From Prorocentrum cordatum (taxonomy: Eukaryota > Sar > Dinophyceae > Prorocentrales > Prorocentraceae): 64,000 bases of DNA. The translations under genes and the position numbers were made by a program. The notes below the pieces were generated by a model. The model saw only the letters and a list, made by a program, of their open reading frames with translations, was not told the origin of the DNA and made no database searches. Of this stretch, positions 10,394 to 20,059 are shown in pieces (position 1 is the stretch's first letter; each line of letters begins with the position of its first letter). Location: contig CAUYUJ010000921.1 in the NCBI GenBank assembly GCA_963575745.1, positions 38,586 through 102,585 on the forward strand. Direction: 5' to 3'.

Positions 10394-11323
10394 ATGGCGC
10401 CCGAGTGCGCCGGCGGTTCCGCCGCCCCTGTTGACGTCGCGACGCTGCCGGTGCCTGTCGACGAGTTCGACTCCGACAATGAGCCCATGTCAGAGCTGGC
10501 GTCTCAGTCCTCACAGTCCGAGCCTACGGACCCACCACCAGCGGCACCTGCAGCGGAGGTCTCGGCGGCGCAGACCTGGCTCAACGCTCCTGTGGCCCGC
10601 GAGGCGAGCGTGCAGACGGACCTGACCTGGCTCTATGGCGGAGGCTACTTTGAGCCCGCCGATTTGACGACGCTCTCGCCAGGCGATGCGAGTGAGCCCC
10701 CATCGCCGCCGCCAGGCAGCCCCCCCAGCGTCTCCTGGCCGATGCCAGTTACGCCAACACTGGTGACGCCTCCCCAGCAGCAGCAGCAGCCGCCTCAGGA
10801 CGCCGCGGCCACGGCGACCTCGCCTGACGGCACAGACCCCTGGAGCGGCGGCCCGCCGCCGCCGCGGCCGAAGAAGGCTGCCCCCGCCGTCGAGCCGCCC
10901 CCCGCCAAGTACGCTGCGGGCGCGGGGGCGGCGAGCTCCTGGGAGCCGATGGCGCCCGAGGCCTTGGCGGGCCCAGCTGCTGGCGAGCCGCCCCCGCCCC
11001 AGCGCGAGCACGATGGCCCGCCTCTGCTCATTCGCAAGCCGCCCCCGCCGCAGTTCGCCCACCTGGCGAAGCCCGCTGCGAAGCGGCCACCGCCGCCGCT
11101 GCCCTGGGATGCCGCGGAGCCTGCCGATGCTGGCACCGCAGAGCCGCCGCCGACGTTTGGCAATCCGCCGACGCTCAGCCCACCGCCAGCGAAGAGCGGC
11201 GCCTGGGTCACGATCCGCCCGTCGCAGGCGGGGCAGTGCCGACGCCGTCGTCGTTGGTGGGTGACGTCGTCGGCGATGCTAGCGGCATGTGTGACATCGG
11301 CGATGCGTCGGCGGCGGTGCTGA
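10394..11323 (+). CDS. Proline-rich protein, 5' exon block of the WW-like gene
   Basis: From the ATG at 10394 the frame begins MAPECAGGSAAPVDVATLPV, has an acidic/Ser-rich segment (DEFDSDNEPMSELASQSSQS), then some 200 residues of Pro/Ala-rich sequence with many PPPP and PPPPP runs, a QQQQQ run and repeated P-P-x-P motifs. This is a disordered scaffold type of sequence. The coding part probably ends near 11231, where the frame enters a GTCGGCGATG minisatellite and becomes Arg-rich before a stop at 11321. The frame is again coding-like at about 11480-11599 (EEMLDDRPMPE) before a GTGCTT donor, then splices to the exon at 12166. WW domains bind Pro-rich ligands, so this protein could bind itself or a paralogue (inference). 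Confidence 0.55.
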   Translation: MAPECAGGSAAPVDVATLPVPVDEFDSDNEPMSELASQSSQSEPTDPPPAAPAAEVSAAQTWLNAPVAREASVQTDLTWLYGGGYFEPADLTTLSPGDASEPPSPPPGSPPSVSWPMPVTPTLVTPPQQQQQPPQDAAATATSPDGTDPWSGGPPPPRPKKAAPAVEPPPAKYAAGAGAASSWEPMAPEALAGPAAGEPPPPQREHDGPPLLIRKPPPPQFAHLAKPAAKRPPPPLPWDAAEPADAGTAEPPPTFGNPPTLSPPPAKSGAWVTIRPSQAGQCRRRRRWWVTSSAMLAACVTSAMRRRRC

Positions 11324-11445
11324 CGTCGGCGCTGATGGCGACCAGGGTGAGATCGGCGATGGGTCGGCGGCGGCGGTGCTGACGTCGGCGATGCTGGCGA
11401 CCATGATGATGTCGGCGATGCAGCGGCGGCGGCGGCGGGGGCACG
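11240..11445. repeat. GTCGGCGATG minisatellite
   Basis: Imperfect repeats of GACGTCGGCGATGCTGGCGA and GTCGGCGGCGGTGCT with stops in the flanking gene's frame, so it is probably intronic. Confidence 0.6.
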
Positions 11446-11903
11446 TCACTGGCGGTGCTGACGACGCGTCGGCGGCGGCGGTGGCGAGGGCGACGGCGAG
11501 TCTGGCGAGGCCGCCGCGGCCGCCCGCAGCGGGGGCCCTGGCGACAGAGCCGCCGGCGGCGCTGCAGAGGAGATGCTCGACGACCGCCCGATGCCCGAGG
11601 TGCTTTCTCTCCGCTAGCGTCTCGCCCAGTGCCCCCCACCCCGCCCCCCCCGCCCCTGTCGCATCCACCGTGCCCTCTGCCTCTCACCACGCCTCCGCCC
11701 GAGTGCGGCGCCCCACCCCTCCACGCCCTCCGATGTCTTGGACAGCTCTCTCTCGTTGCGTCCAGGCCCCTCCCGCGTGGGCTTCCTGGGCCATCGCCCT
11801 CTCGCTCTCCTGCGATGCCCCTGGGGCCTTCGCACGCTTCCGCCCGTCTACCGTCGCCCCCTTGCTCGGGCGCACCCTTCGCGTCCTCTCGCACCCTCTC
11901 GCT

Positions 11904-11905
<2 letters not shown>

Positions 11906-11949
<44 letters not shown>
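11906..11949. repeat. (CT)n dinucleotide repeat within an intron
   Basis: About 20 CT units inside the presumed intron 11600-12165, itself C/T-rich with many CTCTCG motifs and ending in CTCCCCAG. Confidence 0.85.
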
Positions 11950-11955
<6 letters not shown>

Positions 11956-12165
11956 TGCTTGCACTCTCTCCCACCTTCTTACGGGCGCTCCCCCTCGCCC
12001 TCTCTCGCCGTCTCTCGTTGCTCGTTGCCTCCGCGCTCTCTCGACTTCTCTCGCCTGCTCGCTCGCCCTCTCGCTCGCCCCCCCCCTCCCCCCTCGCTGG
12101 TCCCGCTCGCCCTGTCCAGCTGCCTGGTGATCCGTCTTGTTCTGTCGCGTCGCTCGCCTCCCCAG

Positions 12166-12378
12166 GTGCTGCACGTGCTGCATATACGGCCGGCCGTCGA
12201 GGAAGTGTACGGTGCCAAGTGGGCCCACTATGCTTTCTTGACCCATGAGCAGATGGCTGACGGTTGGATGACATATTATTCAGATGATTTCCTGTGCGTG
12301 TACTTTTGGAACTGGAAGACCGAAGACTCGTCGTGGTACCCGCCGGGGGATAATGATGGCAGCACGGGCGTGCCGTGA
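12166..12378 (+). CDS. Last exon with a WW-like domain
   Basis: After the acceptor CTCGCCTCCCCAG the frame reads VLHVLHIRPAVEEVYGAKWA and continues to TGA at 12376. Residues GW...YY....CVYFWNWKTEDSSWYPP match the WW pattern: first Trp in GW, aromatic pair, Asn, Thr, Ser and second Trp followed by Pro. WW domains are roughly 35-residue folds that bind proline-rich peptides. The loop between the first Trp and the aromatic strand is somewhat shorter than usual. The donor partner is probably GAG|GTGCTT at 11597-11600; phase fits a codon boundary on both sides. This is the most convincing coding block between 8 and 23 kb because its composition is not low-complexity. Confidence 0.6.
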   Translation: MLHVLHIRPAVEEVYGAKWAHYAFLTHEQMADGWMTYYSDDFLCVYFWNWKTEDSSWYPPGDNDGSTGVP

Positions 12379-13072
12379 GTTGCGGGCCAAAGTGGGCGGG
12401 CCGTTGGGCCGCCACTGCCTGGCACGCACGGCGGCGTCTAGGGGGGCCCATGGCCCAGGATGGCGCCGTCGCAGGAGGTGATCGAGGATGAGGTAGGGGC
12501 GGATGGCATGGAGTTCAGAGGGAGGATGCTCAGCAGGAGGACTCGAGGATTTCAGCAGCAGTATGCTACGCAATGCTAAGCAGGCTGCGACGCCGATCTG
12601 GCGTCGCCGTCGGTCTCGCCGTGAATGAACAGAATCAGAGCCACTGCTCCCGCCACTAGTGCTAGTCCCACGGCGGTGTGAGCCCAGCGCGTGCTACGTT
12701 CTCCTCGCCTCCGCCCGCAGTCTCCGCTATCTTAGCCATGCCACACTCACTCGCCCGCAACGTGCCGCATGTGTGTGTGCATCTCATTGAGATCATCTCA
12801 TCGTGCCATCGTCCTTTCCCCCCCCACCCCCCACCCCCCCTCTCTCCTCCGCGCTTTTTTCTCTTAGGTGCCGCGCAGCGCCCGCTCTCCCAGGTGCTGC
12901 GGTGGAATCGCAGCCAGAGACGCTGCCCGTGAACCTTCCGAGATCGCGCGCCACGACCGCATCAAGGAAGAAAAAGTGCGGAGGAGAGAGGGGGGGTGGG
13001 GGGATGGGGTCACCCCCCTGCGTCGTCAGCCCGCCCCCTCCCCTGGGCCGGGGGATGGCCCGGCGCCGTGTA
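12379..13072. other. No gene recognised
   Basis: Mixed sequence with C-runs at about 12820-12840 and several acceptor-like CTCCCAG sites near 12890. The short frames show no domain. Confidence 0.35.
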
Positions 13073-13215
13073 TCGCCGATGCATCGGCGACGCGGGTCGA
13101 TGCGTCGATGTGGATATCGATTTCTCCGCGCCCATGTCGCCGATGCGCCGCCGACGTCCCCAACGCATCGCTGATGCACCTGCGATGCATCGCCGATGCA
13201 TCGCCGATGCGGCGC
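13073..13215. repeat. Palindromic GATGC cluster, copy 1
   Basis: Contains the perfect 18-bp palindrome TCGCCGATGCATCGGCGA at 13073-13090 and several ATCGCCGATGC half-sites up to about 13210, followed by GCGATCC..CGACG and TCTACT.CGA.CC.AT. The same order recurs at 14095-14205. Confidence 0.7.
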
Positions 13216-13296
13216 GATCCCCGACGCCATCTACTCCGACCCAATCTTGGAAACCTATACTGATCTATACTCCTTCCCTCCTCGCGTCGCTGCCCC

Positions 13297-13434
13297 CCGC
13301 CCGAGGCGCGCCTGGCGCGCGGGAAGGCCAAGGCCAAGGCCAAGGCCACCGCGGCCAAGGCCAAGCCCGCGGCCAAGAAGCGCGGCCTCGAGGAGGCGGC
13401 GGCGGCGCCAGGCCAGAGCAGGCTGAAGGTTCGA
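13297..13434 (+). CDS. Possible Lys/Ala-rich basic tail exon
   Basis: The frame reads RGKAKAKAKATAAKAKPAAK then KRGLEEAAAAPGQSRLK. Alternating Lys-Ala with Pro is typical of histone H1-like or other nucleic-acid-binding tails. Only a fragment is visible, with no start or clear splice sites, so assignment to a histone-like family is only a suggestion. It is followed at once by dispersed repeat copy C. Confidence 0.3.
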
Positions 13435-13445
13435 GGTTCGAGCGG

Positions 13446-13568
13446 AGTATGTTGTGCGTCACCGCCTCGGGCTTATGTTCTAAGAGCATTGTTTTTGTTA
13501 CTCTGGCATTTCTGGGTTCCAACAATATTTCGTGGTAGGACAATGTCAGGACGGTCGATCCCTGCTCA
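13446..13568 (+). repeat. Dispersed repeat, copy C
   Basis: Blocks CCTCGGGCTTATGTTCTAAG, GCATTGTTTTTG, CTGGGTTCCAACAATAT, TTCGTGGTAGG and CAGGACGGTCGATCCCTG match copies A and B in the same order and orientation. Confidence 0.65.
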
Positions 13569-13717
13569 GAAGGTGGCGCGTGCCGTGGTGCGAGGGGCGC
13601 GAGTTCAATAGAGGAGGAGAAGAGGATGAGTACAGGAGGGGGAGGCGGTGGGGGAGTGGGCTGGGGAGGGGAAGGAGGAGGTGGGGGGAGGATTAGGATG
13701 GAGAGGAGAACAGGGGA

Positions 13718-13818
13718 TGATGCTGATGATGATGATGATGATGATGATGATCATGATGATGATGATGATACTGATGATGCTGATGATGATGATGATGACG
13801 ATGACGATGACGAGGAGG

Positions 13819-13860
<42 letters not shown>

Positions 13861-13986
13861 CAGATGATGATGATGCTGATGATAATGATGATGATGAGGG
13901 GCAGGAGGAGGAGGGGGAGGGGGAGTGAGGGAGGAGGAGGAAGAGGAGGAGGAGGAGGAGGAGGAGGAGGAGGAGGAGGAGAAGGG
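13718..13986. repeat. (GAT)n then (GAG)n trinucleotide repeats
   Basis: About 180 bp of GAT triplets with some GAC/GCT, then about 65 bp of GAG triplets. Confidence 0.95.
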
Positions 13987-14044
13987 CGACGAGCTGCATT
14001 CGGCAGCATGCTTGGGCGACGAGCTGCATTCGGCAGCATGCTTG
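13985..14044. repeat. Two tandem copies of a 30-bp unit
   Basis: GGCGACGAGCTGCATTCGGC plus AGCATGCTTG occurs twice head to tail. Confidence 0.85.
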
Positions 14045-14094
14045 TTTGGGGGGCCTCGCACGGGGTCGGAGTGGATCGCTGGATCGCACTACAT

Positions 14095-14205
14095 CGCCGA
14101 ATCGCCGATGCATCGGCGATGCATCGGCGATGCATCGCGCTGCGTCGCCGATGCGTCGGCGACGCAGTGCGATCCTCCGACGGCGTCTACTTCGATCCCA
14201 TCTGA
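14095..14205. repeat. Palindromic GATGC cluster, copy 2
   Basis: Perfect palindrome at 14102-14119 followed by overlapping repeats of GCATCGGCGAT and the same downstream blocks as copy 1 (GTGCGATCCTCCGACG, TCTACTTCGATCCCATC). Confidence 0.7.
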
Positions 14206-14404
14206 GAGCCCTGCACTTCCGCCCCCCGGTGGCGTGGACACTGGGGGGCCTGGCGTGCGTTGTAAAGTCAATCGGCCATCCAGGCCGATTGAGTACAATA
14301 ATTAATTCTAGACGCTTCGCGTAACCCAACCAGCCCATCCAGAGACGATCGACGATGGGCGATGGCCGGAGGATTTGCCTCGATCAGGGAAATGAGTGGG
14401 CACC

Positions 14405-14665
14405 ACGCGGACGTAGGGCCCCTCTTGGAGCGCTCTTGGGACACGCTTGGGCGCTCTTCGGGCCGTCTTGGGGTTCTCCCGGGCCTCTCTTGTTTCTTGG
14501 GCGTCCCGGGGGGCCTCTTGGGGCCGGTTGGGGGTCTCTTGGGAGCCTCTTGGTGGCCTCTTGGGCCATTTTGGGCGCCTCTTGGGCCCTGGGGCCTTCG
14601 TGGGGCGCTCTTGGGAGCTTTGGAGGCGCTCTTCGGGCTTGGACCACGGCTTGGAGGGTATCGAC
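14405..14665. repeat. Degenerate CTTGGG repeat block 1
   Basis: A run of about 10-12-bp units around the core (G)GGCC(T/G)TCTTGGG. It is followed by a unique tail and a GC hairpin at 14843. Confidence 0.75.
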
Positions 14666-14842
14666 CAAACGAGATGTGATGTGAGCTTCACTTCGAGTTG
14701 CCCCCCCTAGAAGGCCAAAATGAAGTCAAAACCTTGGGGTCACCCAGTGATTTTGGCTTTCTCGCCGAGGCAGCTTTGGACGCCCCCCGCGGAACGCCCT
14801 GTCCAAGGGATGGGCCAGGGTAAGGGGTAAGGGTAAGGGGCC

Positions 14843-14862
14843 GGGAGGGGCAAGCCCCTCCC
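14843..14862. repeat. Hairpin GGGAGGGGC / GCCCCTCCC
   Basis: A 9-bp perfect stem with an AA loop, followed by CGAAGGG. Similar hairpins occur after other CTTGGG blocks. Confidence 0.6.
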
Positions 14863-14976
14863 CGAAGGGTAATAAGGGGGTTGGAAGAGGAATCGCCGTC
14901 GCCCTACACAGGGCTGGTGGGATTCATTCGGCGGCGAGCCCAGCAAGGAAGCGAGATGGGGCGGACCTGTTCAGAA

Positions 14977-15048
14977 GGCCTCATGACATGTTTCCGGAGC
15001 TTCCTTCCAGGAAGGAAGCTCAGGAAACATGTCGTGAATCATGAGGCC
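14977..15048. repeat. 72-bp foldback
   Basis: GGCCTCATG and CATGTTTCC and GAGCTTCCTTCC on the left pair with GGAAGGAAGCTC, GGAAACATG and CATGAGGCC on the right, with one internal bulge on the right arm. Confidence 0.75.
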
Positions 15049-15189
15049 AGAGGCCGTCGGGCCTCCCGAGAACAGGGCCGCCCCTTCTCGCTCCCCCCCC
15101 CCCCTCCGCCGCCGAGCCGGCGGGCGATCGCGCGCTCGCTAGGGGCGCGGCCGCCGCGTATGCGGGAGATCGGCGCGGCGCCGCGTCCC

Positions 15190-15405
15190 CAGGAAAGAGG
15201 AGGAGGACGAGGGGGAGGAGGAGGAGGAGGAGGAGGAGGAGGAGGAGGCGGACGAGGAGGACGAGGAGGACGAGGAGGACGAGGAGGAGAAGGAGGAGGA
15301 GGAGGAGGAAGAGGAGGAGGAGGAGGAGGGGGAGGAGGAGGAGGAGGAAGAGGAGGAGGAGGAGGAGGAGGAGGAAGAGGAAGAGACGGAAAAGGGGGAT
15401 GGGCC
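15190..15405. repeat. (GAG)n trinucleotide repeat
   Basis: About 215 bp of GAG with GAC and GAA variants. Confidence 0.95.
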
Positions 15406-15597
15406 GATGAGGAGGGGACCGAGAAGGCGCGGGATGCGGGAGGAGGAGGACAAGGATGATGGGGAAGAGGAGGAGTGATGATGAGGAGGAGGTGCAGCAG
15501 GAGGAGGCGAGAAAGGATGGGGAAGACGGCGACGGATGGCGAATGGCGGCGGAAGGGGCGCCACACCTCGTCCGCCTCCTTTCCGCGCCGCCAGTGG

Positions 15598-15945
15598 GCC
15601 CCCTGGCCATTGTCAGTGACCCCCCCTGGCCGTTGTCAGTGACCCCCCTGGCCGTTGTCAGTGACCCCCCTGGCCGTTGTCAGTGACCCCCCCTGGCCGT
15701 TGTCAGTGACCCCCCCTGGCCGTTGTCAGTGGGCCCCCTAGCCGTTGTCAGTGACCCCCCGTGGCCGTTGTCAGTGGCCCCCCTGGCCGTTGTCAGTGAC
15801 CCCCCTGGCCGTTGTCAGTGACCCCCCTGGCCGTTGTCAGTGAGCCCCCTGGCCATTGTCAGTGACCCCCCCTGGCCGTTGTCAGTGGGCCCCCTGGCCG
15901 TTGTCAGTGGGCCCCCTGGCCGTTGTCAGTGGTGGCCCGTTATGT
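15598..15945. repeat. Minisatellite of about 24 bp, some 14 copies
   Basis: Unit CCCTGGCCGTTGTCAGTGAC plus 3-5 C. Copies differ mainly in C-run length and GTGACC versus GTGGGC. Confidence 0.9.
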
Positions 15946-16009
15946 CCAGTTTGGCCGTTTTCCGTCAGCCGGTCAGAACACGTCGAAAGAACCGGCCAGG
16001 GCTTCCTGG

Positions 16010-18480
16010 GGGCCTCTGAGGGCCGAGAGTTCGAGATTTTGTTTGGTGTTCCCTTTCTGGGGCCCCTCTTGAGGCATTATTGGAGCCTTCTTGGGCCGTC
16101 TTGGGGGCTTCTTGGGCCGTCTTGGAGCCGTCTTGGGCCGTCTTTGGCCGTCTTGGGGCCCTCTTGGGGGCCTCTTGGGCCCTCTTGGGGCGATCTTGGG
16201 GGCCTCTTGAGCCGTCTAGGGGCGTCGAGAAGCCGAAAAGGTGGAAACGCCCAAATCTGTCCAAAACCGAAGGGAAAGCAATGAATTTTGCTTCTGTGGG
16301 TTCTCTTGGGAGTGCTTCTGGAGGCCTCTTGAGGCATCTTGGAGGCCTCTAGGGCCATTTTGGAGGCCTCTTGGGCTGTCTGGATGCCAGCTTGGGCGTG
16401 GTGGAGCGGTCTTCGGGCGTCTCGGGCTTCTCTTGGACCGTGTTGGGGGCCTCTTGGGGCCCTCTTGGGGCGATCCTGAGAGCCCTGGGGGAGTCTCCCG
16501 GGCCGCGCCCAGGCCGCGCCTGGGGTACTTTTGGTCCGGGGACCCCCAGGGGCCGCCCCGCGCGCGCGAAGTAGAAACATTGAATCGCTTCGCTCATTCC
16601 TCCGGCCCATTTCGCATGACTGCGCCTCTTGGGGCCGCTGGGGGGCCTCTTCAGCGTCGCTTGGGGGCCTCCTGAGGGCCTCTTGGGGGCTTTTGGGGCC
16701 TCTCAGGGGCCTCTTGAGGCCTCCTGGGGCCTTCTTAAGGCCGAGGGCTCGAAGTTTTGTTTTGTGTTCCCCCTTTGGGGCATCGCTTGGGGCCCTCTTG
16801 GGCCCCTCTTGGGCCGTCTTGGATGCCTCTGGGGCCGTCTTGGAGCCCTCTTGGGCCATCTTGGGGCCTTCTTGGGAGCTTCTTGGGCCCTCTTGGGGCG
16901 ATCTGGGGGGCCTCTTGGGCCGTCTTGGGGCGTCGGGAAGCCGAAAAGATGGACACGCCCAAATCTGCCCAAAACCTAAGGAATAGTAAGGAATTTTGCC
17001 TCTTGGGGCCCTCTGGGGAGTGCTCTTGGAGGCCTCTTGGGGCGTCTGGGGGCCATCTTGGGCGTCTTGGAACGATCGTGTGGCATCTCGGAGCACTCTT
17101 GAACTATCTTGGAGGGCTCTTGGCGGCCTCGTGGCCCTTCTTAGGGCTCTCTGGAGGGCCACGGAGGCGGCGCCCAGAAGGAAAAAAACATCTCTGACCC
17201 GACCCTGCCGGGGATCGCCCGGGGTACTTTTCGTCCGGGGACCCCCAGGGGCCGCCCCGCGCGCGCGAAGTAGAAGTATTATTCTCCAGGCTCACGCCAC
17301 ATCCGCCGACCCCTTGATTCGTACCGGCGGCTATCGCCGCGTTTCCGCCTTCACTGCTCGTAGCTGCCAGGCGTTACAGCGCAGTGGCAAGTGCCAGAAG
17401 AAAAGATTGAGAGGCATGGCGTCTCGGAGCTCCCGTGGGCCGTCTTGAACGCCTCTTGGGGCCATCTTGGCCCGTCTTGAGGCTTCCCGGAACCCGGCAA
17501 AGCCCCGGCGGCGCTCGTCCCGGGCCCGGCGGCGCTCGTCCCGGGCCCGGGGGGGGGGGGCTCTGGTGCGCTCTTGGTTCGTTTTCGGGCCCTTTGCTCC
17601 CCCCGGCGGCGTTCGAGCCGGGATCCACCGGAGCTCGGATGACCCCGGCTCGAACGCCTCTGGGCTACCTTGGGGCTGTATTGGAGGCCTCCAGGGCCAT
17701 CTGGGAGCGTCGGAAAGCTGAAAAGGCAACTTTGTGGAAAAAAGTACGTTTCACGAAGGGAACGGGCCAATTTTTGCGCCGAGGGGCCCTCCTGGGACGC
17801 ATCTTGGAGGCCTCTTGGGGCCTCTTGGGGCCGTCCTGGGCCGTCTGGAGGCGATCGTCGGTGTCTTTGATCGCTCTTCGACCGTCTGTGACCATATTGA
17901 GCTCTCTTGGAGGCAACTTGAAGCGCTCCTGGAGCGCTCTTGGGGCCGTCTTCGGGGCCCTCTTGGGCAATCTTGGGCGCCTCTTGGGCTGTCTTGGGGC
18001 TCTGTTGGGCTGCCTTGGAGCTTCCCTGGAGGCTGCTTGGACCGTCTTGGGGCGGTATTTAGGGCCTCTTGGGCCGTCTGGGGCCGTCTGGGAGCGTCGG
18101 AAAAACCAAAAAAGCGAATTCGTGAAAAATGTACGTTTTACGTGGGGAATGGGCCAATTTTTGCGTCTAGGGACCCTCGTGGGACGCATCTTGGAGGCGT
18201 CTTGGGGTTTCTTGGGGACCTCTTGGGCCGTCTTGGAGGCTTCTTAGCCCGTCTTGGAGCCATCTTGGGCGTCTTGGAGCGCTCGTTTGGCGTCTCGGAG
18301 CTCCCGTGGGCCGTTTTGAACGCCTCTTGGGGCCATCTTGGCCCGTCTTGAGGCTTCCTGGAACCCGGCAAAGCCCCGGCGGCGCTCGTCCCGGGCCCGG
18401 CGGCGCTCGTCCCGGGCCCGGGGGGGGCGCTCGTCCCGGGCCTGAGGCGCTCGTCCCGGGCCCGGGGGGGGGGGGTCAAA
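16010..18480. repeat. CTTGGG repeat block 2, with larger duplicated units
   Basis: About 2.4 kb of the degenerate (G)GGCC(T/G)TCTTGGG repeat. Inside it larger blocks recur: one pair about 715 bp apart (GAAGCCGAAAAG at 16208 and 16938; a GTCCGGGGACCCCCAGGGGC block at about 16530 and 17230), one pair about 388 bp apart (GGGCCAATTTTTGCG at about 17764 and 18150), and one pair about 875 bp apart (AACCCGGCAAAGCCCCGGCG at about 17490 and 18362). Long frames on both strands are products of composition and are not called as genes. Confidence 0.8.
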
Positions 18481-19622
18481 TCGCCGGTTTGGGGTCCCTG
18501 GGGGGGGACTATAGGGGGGGGAACTATCTCACACGCCTAGAGACCCACAAGGGGTCGGCGGATTTAGCAGTTGCCGGAGATCTTAGCACGCCTCTGGCCC
18601 GTTGGGCCGGCGAATTATATAGATGTTACGGAGATCTTAATCTCCTTGTCGCGGGTCGCCCCCCTTGAATCAGGTTATTCTTTACAGGGCTCGTCGCAGG
18701 TTTTCTCGTCGTGGATCGACCCCCGCCCTGCCTCCTCACCGTTTTCCTCTTCCTCCTCTTCCTCTCCCTCCTCCTCCTCCTGCTCCTGCTCCTGCTCCTC
18801 CTCCTCCTCCTCCTCCTTTGACTTGAGGCACTGTTGCTTCAGGGGCTGGGTTCATCGTTTTCTGTTTTGCTAACCCACGCCTCCACGTCGTGGGCGCTCC
18901 CATTCGCCTGACCCTTTTCAGGCTTGCAACAGCCTCCCTGACTCTCACATGGGGGCCTGAGACTTGGATGCAGAAAGGAGGCGCGTCGCATAATATTGTT
19001 CCCTCACTTGAACACTCGCCATCTTCCCCTCTGCCCGCGGCAAGCACGGTGCGATGCCCGAGGGCGCAATCACCGCCACCAACAATCAGGATGACGGGGA
19101 GGTGCAGGAGGATTGGTGAGGGGAATGGAGTGTGTGTGTGGGTTCTCGTTCGATCAGCCAAACCGGATCACGTGAGCTCACAACTGGGGGCCGAGATGTT
19201 TTGTTTGCCGCTGGGCAGGGAGGCGTATCAATACAGCCAAATTGGTTTGAGCGTCTTGCTCCAACCTCGTGGCCCTTACACAGGGGGCCCCACCGGGTCC
19301 TGGCGTTCTCGACGTTCCCTCCTGCCGAGTCGATCCGATCCGATCCTCTCCTGGCCGCCCTCCCCAGCGTTGACTCCTCCTCTCTCCTCCCCCCTCATTC
19401 CCTGTCGTGATGGCGTCAGCCGCCGCTGGAGGGGGCCGAGGACTCCTCCAGGGACCCTCGGCCAGCGAAGACGTCCCCAGGAGGGGGGTCCAGCTCACTC
19501 CACACCTCTTCCGCTTCCCTCCTCCCCCTCCTCCTTCTCCTCCTCCTCCTCCTCCTCCTCCATTCTGGCTTCGACTGTCACCTGTGCGATTTTCCTCCTG
19601 CTTCCCCTCTTCGGAGGGCACC
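18481..19622. other. No gene recognised; C/T triplet tracts
   Basis: G-runs near 18466-18530, TCC/CTC tracts at about 18740-18820 and 19515-19562, and mixed sequence between. Frames show no domain. Confidence 0.35.
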
Positions 19623-19766
19623 AACTATACACCAACACCGATCCTGGCCCAGGATCACCCTGGGCCCAGGATCGGTGTATATGCCTTCTTGCGCAAGGCA
19701 GGAGGGCGTATACACCGATCCTGGGCCCAGGGTGATCCTGGCCTGGATCGGTGTTGGTGTATAGTT
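19623..19766. repeat. 144-bp near-perfect foldback element
   Basis: The left arm starts AACTATACACCAACACCGAT; the right arm ends in its reverse complement. Arms of about 60-65 bp match except for one small indel and a few bases near the loop, where a CTTGCGCAAG mini-palindrome lies. Each arm contains a nested GATCCTGGGCCCAGG-type palindrome. It resembles a foldback or MITE-like element; no coding capacity. Confidence 0.8.
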
Positions 19767-19916
19767 AGTGCCTTCCTACCTCTCGCTGGGCCGCCCGCCC
19801 GCGGGCCACCGCGCCCGGGAGGCCGCCTCGCCGCGCAGCGGGCTGCCGCTGGACCTGGGCTCCCCTCGCCGCTCGCGGGGCCTGCGGCGCCCCGCCGAGG
19901 GGGGGGCGGGGCGTGG

Positions 19917-20050
19917 AGGAGGGAGGAGGAGGGAAGGAGGAGGAGGAGGAGGAGGAGGAGGAGGAGGAGGAGGAGGATGAGGAGGAGGAGAAGGAGGAGG
20001 AGGAGGAGGAGGAGGAGGAAGAGTGGGAGAAGTAGGGGGAGGATGAGGAA
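19917..20050. repeat. (GAG)n trinucleotide repeat
   Basis: GGAGGA triplets with GAAGGA variants. Confidence 0.9.
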
Positions 20051-20059
20051 GATGAGGAG

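Noticed and set aside
16077-17162. Long minus-strand frame of 361 codons with repeated PKRAPRRPK-like peptides
   Set aside because: It is the translation of the CTTGGG repeat; all frames there are open and no unique domain is present.
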